A stretch of 64,000 bases of DNA from Desulfuromonadales bacterium (GTDB lineage: Bacteria; Desulfobacterota; Desulfuromonadia; Geobacterales; Pseudopelobacteraceae). A program made the position numbers and the translations under genes. Positions 56,364 to 64,000 of this stretch are shown piece after piece (position 1 is the stretch's first letter; every line of letters starts with the position of its first letter). The stretch covers positions 1-64,000 of the forward strand of contig DUZS01000013.1 in assembly GCA_013349405.1 (NCBI GenBank), given 5' to 3'. The notes under the pieces are model-generated. The model searched no databases. It was not told the origin of the DNA and saw only the letters and a list, made by a program, of their open reading frames with translations.

Positions 56364-59300
56364 TCATTCTCCCGCAACCACAAACAACCGGTCAAACACA
56401 TCGCGTATTTTGCCGGTTATCTCCTCGTAATCACATATCAGGGCGGCGCCCGGATTCTTCAATGTGGGATCGTAGCCCATGCGGCGCGCCAGTTTGTTCA
56501 GGTAGACTCTCGTTCCGGAGAGGTCATTGGCCGAATAGTCATGGATGATGCGCAGGCGGTTTTCGAGTTTGCGGAGAAATTTGTAACCGGCCAACAGCGT
56601 CTCGGCGCCCCCCTCCGGGATCAGGCCGAGTGTACTGATTTCTTTCAGGGCGACGACGGTACTGGGGCTCCGCAACTCGGGAGAGTGGCACCCTTCTTTC
56701 AGTTGCAGATATTGCACGGCAAATTCTACATCCACCATGCCGCCGCGACCGGTTTTTATGTTGTAGTTGCCATCGGACTCACGGGCCAGCTCGTTCTCCA
56801 TGCGCATGCGCAGACGCCGGATCTCCCGCCTCCCCTCTTCGTCAATGGTCGTACCATAAATAGTGTAGTGGATAATATCGTGAAGCTGGTCGGCCAATGC
56901 CTCATCACCAAGTACCACGCGGGCTTTGGTAAGCGCCTGACGTTCCCAGACCTGGGCTTCCTTGCGGTGATACTCAAGAAATGAATCGAGCGAGGTAACG
57001 AGCGGGCCGGAATTCCCTGACGGCCGCAAGCGGGTATCGATCTTGTAAACGAATCCTTCACGGGTCTGCATGGTCAGGATCGAGATTATTTTTTGGGCCA
57101 GCTTGGCAAAATATTCGTGATTTGAAATCTGTTTTTCACCGTCGGTTGTCCCCTGATGATCGTAGACGAAGATGATATCGAGGTCCGAGTGGTAGTTGAG
57201 TTCGCCACCGCCGAGCTTACCCATGGCGACAATCGCCAGATTTGCCTGGACAGCAGACCCTTCCCGGTGCCAGATCGGGCGGCCAAAGCGTCCCAGTTCC
57301 GCAACTGCCAGCTGAAATGCTGCAACGAGACAGACCTCACCGAGCAGACTCAGCTGCTCAGTCACTTCCCCCTGCAGTAAACGACCATGAATATCGTTCA
57401 GGCCGATGCGCAGAAATTCCTCATTGCGGTACCGTCGCAGTATGTTCAGGTGGTCCTCAAAATAGTCGCTCTGCTCAAGCAGCGCGTCCAATTCCTCCAA
57501 CATCATTTCCTTTGTTTTAATAATGGATGAGCCGCTGCGCGAAACGAGGCTGTCAAGCAGCTCCGGATGGCTGATCAATATTTTTGAGAGGAATTCAGAC
57601 ATGCCGAACAGTGATGCTAGCAGTTTGATCGTGGCTCTGTTCTCCGCCAGCAGGGCATAATAGGAAGAGCGGGTGGCAATGACTGTCATGAAGCGTTCCA
57701 GATTGGTAAGTGCCAGGTCCGGGTCGTATGAATCAAAAAGTTCCTGCACCAGCAGCGGAGCGATTTTTTCCAGGATGCGCCGACTCCGTTCGGTCAGATT
57801 CCCTCTCGCCGGACCTCTCCGCAGCGAAATCAGGTTTTCGTAGGCCCGATCGACATCTTCAAAGTGCCGTTCGGCCAGCATATCCTTGACCAGATCGGCA
57901 TCCGCTTTGGGATCGAGAAGAAAAAGCACCTGCGGGTGAATGTCCTGCTCCAGCTTTGCGTCGCGGGAATGGAAGAGGGTGCCGTAGATGAATGATACAA
58001 AACTGCGGTGCTCTTCCAGTACCGCGCGAAAACGCTCCAGGCCGTTACTGCGCAGATAGCCGCTCCGCCGTGACAGCGCGAGCATCTCCTCCTCCTTGGG
58101 CGGCAGATTGTGAGTCTGGCGTTCCTGCACTACCTGAATACGGTGTTCGACTGAACGGAGAAAACGATAGGCATCACGGAGCTTGAGGTGGTCATCCGCG
58201 CCAAGCAGATTGGCAGCGAGAAGTGTGTCGAGGGCGCGCAGTGAATTACGCTCGCGCAGTTTCGGGTTTTTACCGGCATAGACGAGCTGCAGAGCCTGGA
58301 TGAAAAATTCGATTTCACGAATCCCGCCCCGCCCGAGTTTGAGATTTATTTCGCTTTCACGGGAACGGGCCAGCGATGCATCAATTTTCTGCTTCATCTG
58401 TTTCATATCCTCGATCAGGTTGTAATCGAGATATTTTCGATAGATAAACGGCTGCAGCGTTTTGAGAAGCTGCTCACCGAGCGCCAGCGAACCGGCAACC
58501 GGCCGCGCCTTCAGCATGGCGGTGCGCTCCCATGACTGCCCCCACGATTCATAATAGATTTCAGCAGAGCGGAGCGACACCGCCATATCGCCCGATTTCC
58601 CTTCGGGGCGGAGTCCGACATCGACGCGAAAGACGAAACCGTCCTCGGTTACCTGGGACAACGCCTTGCTGATCATCTCTCCCAGCTTGTTGAAGAAGGC
58701 ATGGAGCGAGATGACCCCTTTTCTGCCGCCGGAACTGTTTTCTACGCCCGCAGTCTCCCCTTGATCCGACTCATAGAAGTAGATGATATCTATATCGGAA
58801 GAAAAATTGAGCTCCCGTCCCCCCAGTTTGCCCATACCGATGACGGTCATCTCCGCTTCAAAGAGCGACGCGTTGTCCCCCGCCAGTTCCGGGGCACCGT
58901 GGTCGCGTATCAGGCAGCGCCGACAGACCTGATAGGCGACCTGCAGTGTAGCCGAGGCCAGGTCGGCAAGCTCCCGCATCACCTCTTCAAGCGGAGCCAG
59001 TCCATTCAAGTCCCGTGCGGCAATGCGCATAATTTCACGCCGTTTGAAACAGCGCAGCGCCTTCTGCAGCGCCGCAAAGTCGGTTGATTCGTTTACTGTT
59101 GCCGCTACTGCAGCGTACATATCTTCGGCAGAACGGCAATGATCGATGCCGTTTTCAAGAAACAGCCAGCGTACGATATCGGGGGATTTGTACATGAAGT
59201 TGACGAGAAACGGTGAGGAACCGCAGAGCATAATACAGTGGGCAAGGCGTTTTTTACGCTCCGCCAGTTTGTGCAGGTCTTCGGGAGAGATGACGCCGGT

Positions 59301-59540
59301 CAACCGCTCAAATGAGTTGAGAGCCTGATCAGGAGAGGGGCTTTTTAACGCAGAGATAACGATGCGGTGGAGTGTTTCTACGGTGAATACGTTCCGGAGC
59401 AGCAGAATGTTTTCAGCTGCCCGGCTGCCGTACTGATACCCGTGTGACTTGAGAAACAGGGCCAGCTCGGGGAGCCGGTGATCTGCATCGGGGAGGGCGA
59501 GAATACGAAGGAAGTCGAGAGAATACCGATCAATGTGCAT
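56364..59540 (-). CDS. glnE: Glutamine synthetase adenylyltransferase/deadenylase
   Basis: The 1058-residue protein has two nucleotidyltransferase domains, each with the GxGKLGGxELxxxSDxD motif: GMGKLGGRELNFSSDIDIIYFY (adenylylase or deadenylase, N-terminal) and AMGKLGGGELNYHSDLDIIFVY. Helical GlnD-like linkers follow each. GlnE controls glutamine synthetase by adding and removing AMP under PII control. ATG 59540 comes one base after the mtnA stop, so the two are translationally linked; an in-frame ATG upstream at 59684 overlaps mtnA and is not plausible. glnA and glnB are not in the window. Confidence 0.95.
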   Translation of the reverse strand: MHIDRYSLDFLRILALPDADHRLPELALFLKSHGYQYGSRAAENILLLRNVFTVETLHRIVISALKSPSPDQALNSFERLTGVISPEDLHKLAERKKRLAHCIMLCGSSPFLVNFMYKSPDIVRWLFLENGIDHCRSAEDMYAAVAATVNESTDFAALQKALRCFKRREIMRIAARDLNGLAPLEEVMRELADLASATLQVAYQVCRRCLIRDHGAPELAGDNASLFEAEMTVIGMGKLGGRELNFSSDIDIIYFYESDQGETAGVENSSGGRKGVISLHAFFNKLGEMISKALSQVTEDGFVFRVDVGLRPEGKSGDMAVSLRSAEIYYESWGQSWERTAMLKARPVAGSLALGEQLLKTLQPFIYRKYLDYNLIEDMKQMKQKIDASLARSRESEINLKLGRGGIREIEFFIQALQLVYAGKNPKLRERNSLRALDTLLAANLLGADDHLKLRDAYRFLRSVEHRIQVVQERQTHNLPPKEEEMLALSRRSGYLRSNGLERFRAVLEEHRSFVSFIYGTLFHSRDAKLEQDIHPQVLFLLDPKADADLVKDMLAERHFEDVDRAYENLISLRRGPARGNLTERSRRILEKIAPLLVQELFDSYDPDLALTNLERFMTVIATRSSYYALLAENRATIKLLASLFGMSEFLSKILISHPELLDSLVSRSGSSIIKTKEMMLEELDALLEQSDYFEDHLNILRRYRNEEFLRIGLNDIHGRLLQGEVTEQLSLLGEVCLVAAFQLAVAELGRFGRPIWHREGSAVQANLAIVAMGKLGGGELNYHSDLDIIFVYDHQGTTDGEKQISNHEYFAKLAQKIISILTMQTREGFVYKIDTRLRPSGNSGPLVTSLDSFLEYHRKEAQVWERQALTKARVVLGDEALADQLHDIIHYTIYGTTIDEEGRREIRRLRMRMENELARESDGNYNIKTGRGGMVDVEFAVQYLQLKEGCHSPELRSPSTVVALKEISTLGLIPEGGAETLLAGYKFLRKLENRLRIIHDYSANDLSGTRVYLNKLARRMGYDPTLKNPGAALICDYEEITGKIRDVFDRLFVVAGE

Positions 59541-59541
59541 G

Positions 59542-60582
59542 TCAGATTCCTGATACTTTGCGCAGACCGTTGCAGTAATCACCTTTGACAATGCCGTTTT
59601 CGGTAATGATTGCGTTGATATACCGGGCCGGAGTGACATCGAACGCCGGATTGCGGACCCGGACCCCCTCCGGCGCAATGGCAATCCCCTTGATATGGGT
59701 CACCTCGCTGAAGGGGCGCTCCTCGATCGGGATCCTGCTGCCATCGGCAAGAGAGAGATCGAGCGTTGAAACCGGTGCGGCGACGTAAAAGGGGATATTA
59801 TTCTCTTTTGCTAGCACCGCAACAGTGTAGGTGCCGATCTTGTTCGCGGTATCACCATTGGCGGCGATCCGGTCGGCGCCAACGACGCAGCAGGTAATCT
59901 CGCCACGATTCATGAAAAAACCGGCCATATTGTCTGAAATCAGTGTTGTCGGAATCCCCGACTTCATCAGCTCCCAGGCGGTCAGACGTGCCCCCTGCAG
60001 CCAGGGTCGGGTCTCGTCGGCAAAGACCTGGATCTTTTTACCCGCTTCGTGAGCGGCACGGATAACGCCGAGCGCGGTGCCGTACCCGGCTGTCGCGAGC
60101 CCCCCGGCATTGCAGTGGGTCAGAACCGTAGCACCTTCGGGAATCAACGTGGCGCCCCATTTGCCGATGTTTTTACAAATGGTCAGATCCTCCTGCTCAA
60201 TCCGGATCGCCTCTTTTTTCAGCGCGTCACGGATCTTGTCGAGTTTTTTATCGCGATGCGCTTCCGCGACCCGCTTCATCCGTTCCAGTCCCCAGAAAAG
60301 GTTGACCGCCGTCGGGCGGGTGCGCCCCAGGACGTCGCAGACGTTATCGAGCTGGCGGTAGAAGGATTCATGGGTATCGGCGATGATCGACCGCGCTCCA
60401 AGGGCAACCCCCATGGCGGCGGCTACGCCGATGGCGGGCGCCCCACGGATGACCATCCCCCTGATCGCTTCGGCAACCGATTGAAAGTCGGTGTAGGTGT
60501 TGTAAACCTCTTCCCCCGGCAGACGGGTCTGGTCGATCATGACAACGGCGTCATCAAGCCATTCGATGGTGCGGAAGGACAT
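59542..60582 (-). CDS. mtnA: Methylthioribose-1-phosphate isomerase
   Basis: The 346-residue protein belongs to the eIF2B-related family. It has [18 protein letters not shown], the catalytic-Cys segment [19 protein letters not shown] and [19 protein letters not shown] with the catalytic Asp. It converts methylthioribose-1-phosphate to methylthioribulose-1-phosphate in methionine salvage, or may serve a dihydroxyacetone-phosphate shunt for 5'-deoxyadenosine. An aldolase or other salvage gene is not in the window. A tandem palindromic repeat lies about 40 bp upstream. Confidence 0.95.
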   Translation of the reverse strand: MSFRTIEWLDDAVVMIDQTRLPGEEVYNTYTDFQSVAEAIRGMVIRGAPAIGVAAAMGVALGARSIIADTHESFYRQLDNVCDVLGRTRPTAVNLFWGLERMKRVAEAHRDKKLDKIRDALKKEAIRIEQEDLTICKNIGKWGATLIPEGATVLTHCNAGGLATAGYGTALGVIRAAHEAGKKIQVFADETRPWLQGARLTAWELMKSGIPTTLISDNMAGFFMNRGEITCCVVGADRIAANGDTANKIGTYTVAVLAKENNIPFYVAAPVSTLDLSLADGSRIPIEERPFSEVTHIKGIAIAPEGVRVRNPAFDVTPARYINAIITENGIVKGDYCNGLRKVSGI

Positions 60583-60624
60583 GGCGGAACTCCTTTAATT
60601 TTGAGTACGGAAAACCTAACCACA

Positions 60625-60648
60625 CTATCAATAGTGCTGTCAACAGTG
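60625..60648 (-). promoter_or_regulatory. Tandem palindromic 12-bp repeat (candidate operator) before mtnA-glnE
   Basis: CTATCAATAGTG (60625-60636) and CTGTCAACAGTG (60637-60648) are direct 12-bp repeats that differ at two positions. The two differences are symmetric (A...T against G...C), so each unit keeps the palindromic core CTRT-CA-AYAG. On the gene strand the second unit contains TTGACA, a possible -35 box, though no good -10 was found at 17 bp. A repressor or activator site is the simplest reading; the regulator is unknown. Confidence 0.5.
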
Positions 60649-60714
60649 TTATTCAAGCAACAGGGAGAGATACATTTTCCTGACAGTCGTGATGGTGTTA
60701 CGTGAGTTTAACGT

Positions 60715-62013
60715 TTATGCCGAAGCGATAAGGCACCACCGCCACACAGGAAGTACATGGATTGTGCAGCCATTTTCCCGCACGGTTTCCTCTCCCTCAA
60801 GCGTGAGGATATAACCTTCCGACAGGCCAAACTCTGTCATCGCCTCCATTACGCCGGCGATCTCCCGTTTTCTCGTAGTCTGATCGTTCATGGCAGCGGT
60901 AACCTGGATGGCAGTTGTGACCTTACTGTTTTCCATGATCAGAAAATCGCATTCTTTTTTGCCTTTCCAGTAATAGCACTCACCGCCGCGCCGCTTAAGC
61001 TCGGTCAGCACAAGGTTTTCCAGTAGCTTGCCGATGTCTTCCGAAAATTTGAATGAGACAGACTGTATGAAGCCGGTGTCGATACTGTATATCTTGCGCG
61101 GGTAGGTTAGTTGCTGCCGCACCGAATAGGAAAAATGTTTGACTGTTAAAAAGAGATACACGTCTTCCAGGTAACCCAGATACTCCTCAAGCGTATGCTG
61201 AGCCGTACCAAGAATCGGTGATAACCCTTTTGGGCTGAAGGGAGAGGTGGCATTACTGATGAGATAATGCGCGGCAGCTTCATAGCGGGCTGTCTGGCGT
61301 ATCGGATAGCGGCGCAGCACGTCTCTGGTCAGGATAGAGTTATAGTATTCCTTGAGTAGAAGTGTCTTAAGCTTTTTATTCGGTTCGCGAACGACCTCGG
61401 GGAAACCGCCCTCTTTCAAGTATTCATTAAACTGATGCAGCAGTTTTGGTTTGTTGGCCAATAGGACATGTCGCTCAAACCCCTTATTCCAGCCGGATGC
61501 AATAAGCGCCTCACGGAACGAGAAGGGGAATATTTCTGCTGTCAGAGTCCGTCCTGTCAGGAGGGTGGCGTAATCACCTTTGAGCAGGGAAGAATTTGAT
61601 CCGGTGATGACCATCTTGATGTTTCGTGGTCCGTCATACAGTTTGCGAAGATCTCTCTGCCACTGGCCCGCTTCCTGTATTTCATCGAGGAAAAGGTACA
61701 GGCTTTCGTCAGGATTCATCAGCTCAAGATACTTCTCGTACAGAGTTAGAATTGAGATGCCGGTAAAGGCCGGGTCTTCCAGATTCAGGTGGAGTATGTT
61801 GCGCGGAGGAACGCCTTCATTCAGGAGACCTTGAACAAGCAGATGCAGGATAGTCGTTTTTCCGGAACGACGGACACCGGTGATGGTGAGTATTTCTTTC
61901 CGCTTCAGCAACTCTCGGATAAGGTCAATGTCTTCACGTTCAACAGCCTGAAGCCAGTCACTCTCGTTTTGCCACCAGGGATTCCAAAATGTGATTGACT
62001 CAAATAGATTCAT
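60715..62013 (-). CDS. AAA+ ATPase with DUF4143 domain
   Basis: The 432-residue protein has Walker A GVRRSGKTTIL (about 45-55), Walker B LYLFLDEIQEAGQWQ, sensor MVITGSNSSLL and the segment LTGRTLTAEIFPFSFREAL. The C-terminal DUF4143 domain has KEGGFPEVVRE and, near the end, a nuclease-like ECYYWKGKKECDFLI with the D/E...K pattern of PD-(D/E)xK folds. Such ATPases occur singly in many genomes, often as accessory genes, and their substrate is unknown. It has its own promoter and is set in a gene-poor, A/T-richer stretch, which suggests that it was acquired. The role is not known. Confidence 0.85.
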   Translation of the reverse strand: MNLFESITFWNPWWQNESDWLQAVEREDIDLIRELLKRKEILTITGVRRSGKTTILHLLVQGLLNEGVPPRNILHLNLEDPAFTGISILTLYEKYLELMNPDESLYLFLDEIQEAGQWQRDLRKLYDGPRNIKMVITGSNSSLLKGDYATLLTGRTLTAEIFPFSFREALIASGWNKGFERHVLLANKPKLLHQFNEYLKEGGFPEVVREPNKKLKTLLLKEYYNSILTRDVLRRYPIRQTARYEAAAHYLISNATSPFSPKGLSPILGTAQHTLEEYLGYLEDVYLFLTVKHFSYSVRQQLTYPRKIYSIDTGFIQSVSFKFSEDIGKLLENLVLTELKRRGGECYYWKGKKECDFLIMENSKVTTAIQVTAAMNDQTTRKREIAGVMEAMTEFGLSEGYILTLEGEETVRENGCTIHVLPVWRWCLIASA

Positions 62014-62043
62014 TATGCCGCTCCTTAAACCTTATAATAGAGC

Positions 62044-62071
62044 ATTATATGTAGTCACGATGTATATGCAA
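62044..62071 (-). promoter_or_regulatory. Predicted sigma-70-type promoter of the DUF4143 ATPase gene
   Basis: On the minus strand TTGCAT (62071-62066) and a perfect TATAAT (62049-62044) are 16 bp apart. The -10 box lies 30 bp before the ATG, and AAGGAG is present just before the start. Confidence 0.6.
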
Positions 62072-62499
62072 GCTAATTGTGCAGCCAGGCGCGGTATTGG
62101 AAAGGGATAAAAAAGATAAAAGCGGATAACAGCAAAAACAAAAAGTTTTTTTGGTAAAACCATATCGGTTCCGACTCGCCCAGGTTGGGCTGAATGAAGC
62201 TTTGGCAAATGCTGCCTTCCCTCAGGACATACCAAAAGTGCATTGCAAAGAAATCCGACACCAAGTCGTACACAAAACCACCCTTCAAAAGCGGAGTGTG
62301 ATAATGGCCCCGGAAGCCCGCCCACAGGGGTTTAAGAGGAAATGTATGTTTGAATATTGCTGTGCCAAATCAGATATCCACGATTTTCACCGGTGGTTTA
62401 TATGAGATAGGCTCCAAGTCCCTGTCGGAATTTCTTACATAAATGTAGCCACCGTTGGAAGCAGAAATTTTTTTTAAATAATATTAAATATTTACAATT
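62072..62499. other. Gene-poor interval between the ATPase and PEP-CTERM genes
   Basis: About 430 bases hold short open frames on both strands but none with a credible start, Shine-Dalgarno and recognisable protein. The last 60 bases are A/T-rich, as expected just upstream of a promoter. No tRNA, transposase remnant or riboswitch consensus was recognised. Confidence 0.6.
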
Positions 62500-62517
62500 T
62501 TGGCACAGCCATTGCTA
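62500..62517 (+). promoter_or_regulatory. Sigma-54 (-24/-12) promoter of the PEP-CTERM gene
   Basis: TTGGCACAGCCATTGCTA matches TGGCAC-N5-TTGCW at every conserved position, including GG at -24 and GC at -12. The expected start of transcription near 62528 would give a leader of about 60 nt. The leader contains a small hairpin (GCGAT at 62546-62550 with ATCGC at 62557-62561) before the Shine-Dalgarno GGAGG. Confidence 0.85.
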
Positions 62518-62587
62518 ATAAAAATGGCACTAACGAATTAAACGAGCGATTTGCGGATCGCATAAAAAAAGTATGGAGGAAAAGAAA

Positions 62588-63214
62588 ATGAAATCGACAT
62601 TATTGGCAGCAGTTTTGGCGGTTGGTTTAATAGTGGCTGGGATGGTTGTTACGGCTGGTGCGACTGAATGGACTCGTCATGATGAGAGTTGTAGTAATGG
62701 CGACTGCAAAAATGGAATCGTAACATCTTGGACATCTGTGTATGATTTTACTCCTGATGTTACGTTGGATAGCAAAGGAGATAAGGCCACTGCTACGTTT
62801 TCAAGTCTCCCTGGTTTTATTCCCGGAGTGGACACCCTAAGCAGTTTAGAATTCATCGTTACCGTGGAAGATGCAAAAAATAAAAATGATAAATATACTC
62901 TTAGCTCACTAAAGTGGAACACTCCTAAAATAAATCCAGACACCAATAGCAATAATCCTTTTTCAACTGCAACTACGGTGAATGGTGCCCATTCTGCTGA
63001 TGTTATTGCAGATTTCCAAAAAGATGGAATTCTTGGTCTTGATATCAACTGGGCAGGTGGCGATTTTATTGTAATGTCTGTTGAAGCAATTGCAACCGGA
63101 TGTGACATAAATATTGCAGCCCCCGTCCCGGAACCCGGTACCATGATGCTCCTCGGAATCGGCATGCTCGGAATGGCAGTATACGGCAAGCGTCGGATGA
63201 ACAGGGAAGCATAG
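62588..63214 (+). CDS. PEP-CTERM sorting-signal protein
   Basis: ATG 62588 follows GGAGG and gives a 208-residue protein with an N-terminal signal peptide (to about TAGA). A beta-rich middle part starts with CSNGDCKNG and includes LSSLEFIVTVEDAKNKNDKY. The classic tail is VPEPGTMMLLGIGMLGM, then YGKRRMN: the PEP motif, a hydrophobic segment and a basic end. Exosortase cuts such tails and the proteins go to the outer surface, often into the extracellular polysaccharide matrix. No exosortase or polysaccharide locus is in the window. The sigma-54 promoter upstream agrees with RpoN control reported for PEP-CTERM proteins elsewhere. The function of the body is unknown. Confidence 0.88.
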   Translation: MKSTLLAAVLAVGLIVAGMVVTAGATEWTRHDESCSNGDCKNGIVTSWTSVYDFTPDVTLDSKGDKATATFSSLPGFIPGVDTLSSLEFIVTVEDAKNKNDKYTLSSLKWNTPKINPDTNSNNPFSTATTVNGAHSADVIADFQKDGILGLDINWAGGDFIVMSVEAIATGCDINIAAPVPEPGTMMLLGIGMLGMAVYGKRRMNREA

Positions 63215-63249
63215 TCACGCAATTGATCGCTTTACCTCACAAACAACAC

Positions 63250-63284
63250 AAAAGGGCGGTGCCATTCAGAGGCGCCGCCCTTTT
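63250..63284 (+). terminator. Rho-independent terminator after the PEP-CTERM gene
   Basis: AAAAGGGCGG (63250-63259) pairs with CCGCCCTTTT (63275-63284), and inner GCC/GGC pairs extend the stem. The U-tract is TTTT with a following TTT. It is about 36 bp after the stop codon and may also serve the opposite strand, since the MBL gene ends at 63343. Confidence 0.8.
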
Positions 63285-63342
63285 CACTTTTCCACGACCC
63301 ATCCGGACCATGTCAAATCGCTGGTGCTTGAATCAGAAAGAG

Positions 63343-64000
63343 TTACGGCTTCCAGCTGAACGTTTCATTCACCTGCATCCGCTTGAAAACGGTCTTGAGG
63401 TTGCGCTTTTTCAACGCCTGCTCAAACGCCTCCGGAGTGCCGGTCAGGGCAGCGTATGTGCCAAAATGCATCGGGATGACCATCTTCGGGTTGACCAGTT
63501 CGACTGCGGCAGCTGCGCTCTCCGGTCCCATTGTCATTTTATCTCCGATGCAGGTCAGCATAACGTCCACATTGGCTACGTTACCTATCAGCTTCATGTC
63601 GCTGAACAGATCGGTATCACCGGTATGATAGATCGTTGGGCCACCCGCAACAGCAATAACAAACCCTCCTGGATTACCTGCGTAGGCTATGCTTTTTGGC
63701 GGACCTGCCTTATCTTCATATTCCAGTGAGGAGCTATGCACCGCATGGGTAAAAGTCACTTTCACCTCACCCTCAAGAAGTATCACCGTTCCACCTGCGT
63801 TGCCGGCACCGGATGGGGCAGCCTGTTTAGCCGGGAAATCAGCATACTTGACCAATGCTTTCATCAGGTCATTGCTGGCTACCAGCTTGGCACCGGTTTT
63901 TTTGGCAATCTCAACGGTATTGCCAATATGGTCGCCGTGGGCGTGGGTCAACAGGATCTGATCAGCCTTATCGAGACCGGCCAGCAGCTCTTTTCCTTTG
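63343..64000 (-). CDS. MBL-fold metallohydrolase (UPF0173-like), 3' part; start outside the window
   Basis: The minus-strand frame is open from the right edge to the stop at 63345-63343, about 218 residues. It has ILLTHAHGDHIGNT (HxHxDH), HAVHSS, IYHTGDTDLFSDM and the final ligand region VIPMHFGTYAAL. These match the UPF0173-type metal-dependent hydrolases, small cytosolic or exported enzymes related to UlaG. The in-frame ATG at 63951 lies inside the metal motif and is not the true start. The missing part is about the first 30-60 residues, so a signal peptide cannot be checked. Confidence 0.85.
   Translation of the reverse strand, partial: KGKELLAGLDKADQILLTHAHGDHIGNTVEIAKKTGAKLVASNDLMKALVKYADFPAKQAAPSGAGNAGGTVILLEGEVKVTFTHAVHSSSLEYEDKAGPPKSIAYAGNPGGFVIAVAGGPTIYHTGDTDLFSDMKLIGNVANVDVMLTCIGDKMTMGPESAAAAVELVNPKMVIPMHFGTYAALTGTPEAFEQALKKRNLKTVFKRMQVNETFSWKP

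Noticed and set aside
62073..62288. Minus-strand 71-codon frame with a hydrophobic C-terminal half
   Set aside because: It needs a TTG start without Shine-Dalgarno, has no relative that I recognise, and overlaps the ATPase promoter's upstream region.
63343..63951. MBL gene starting at ATG 63951
   Set aside because: That ATG lies inside the metal-binding THAHGDH motif region; the frame continues with family-like residues to the window edge.

Overview
The window looks like chromosomal DNA from a Geobacter-type member of the Desulfuromonadota (class Desulfuromonadia). I infer this from the protein families and their combinations: a GatCAB operon that continues into chemotaxis-type signalling genes, hisZ next to purA, def-fmt-DUF116, a sigma-54-type two-component pair, a PEP-CTERM protein, and a cyclic-nucleotide-binding/polyferredoxin fusion. 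No rRNA, tRNA, CRISPR array, insertion sequence or prophage was seen.

Layout. 1-3750: phosphate-response genes on the minus strand (pstS fragment, phoR, phoB) with Pho-box-like repeats before pstS and phoB, plus a frameshifted gene for a DisA_N-like sensor. 3800-4810: rplM-rpsI with promoter, leader hairpin and terminator. 4912-15537: a long plus-strand run: gatC-gatA-gatB, an orphan cheY-cheA pair, lolA, yajQ, rimO, and a histidine kinase with a sigma-54 response regulator. 15571-24516: a probable envelope-glycan operon with two polytopic membrane proteins, a split transketolase, two SAM methyltransferases and an epimerase-glycosyltransferase fusion. 24546-29579: proA, a lipoprotein gene, hisZ and purA, closed by a perfect 24-bp hairpin. 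29662-35140, minus strand: a very large GH13 protein and a TPR protein. 35327-38500: an HDOD gene, def, fmt and a DUF116 gene.

38515-56359 is the most interesting part. A co-directional minus-strand operon of about 15 kb encodes a 2985-residue secreted multi-propeller protein, a small lipoprotein, a TPR/beta-barrel outer-membrane protein, a FecR-domain protein, a CHASE2 class III nucleotide cyclase and an MBL-fold hydrolase. Divergent from it lies a gene for a cNMP-binding domain fused to a degenerate AAA+ module and a membrane polyferredoxin. I propose, as inference, a surface-to-membrane signalling locus with a cyclic-nucleotide writer (cyclase), a possible eraser (MBL protein) and a redox-linked reader (the fusion).

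56364-64000 holds glnE and mtnA behind a tandem palindromic repeat, a DUF4143 ATPase gene with its own promoter, a PEP-CTERM gene behind a textbook sigma-54 promoter, and the 3' part of an MBL-fold gene cut by the window edge.
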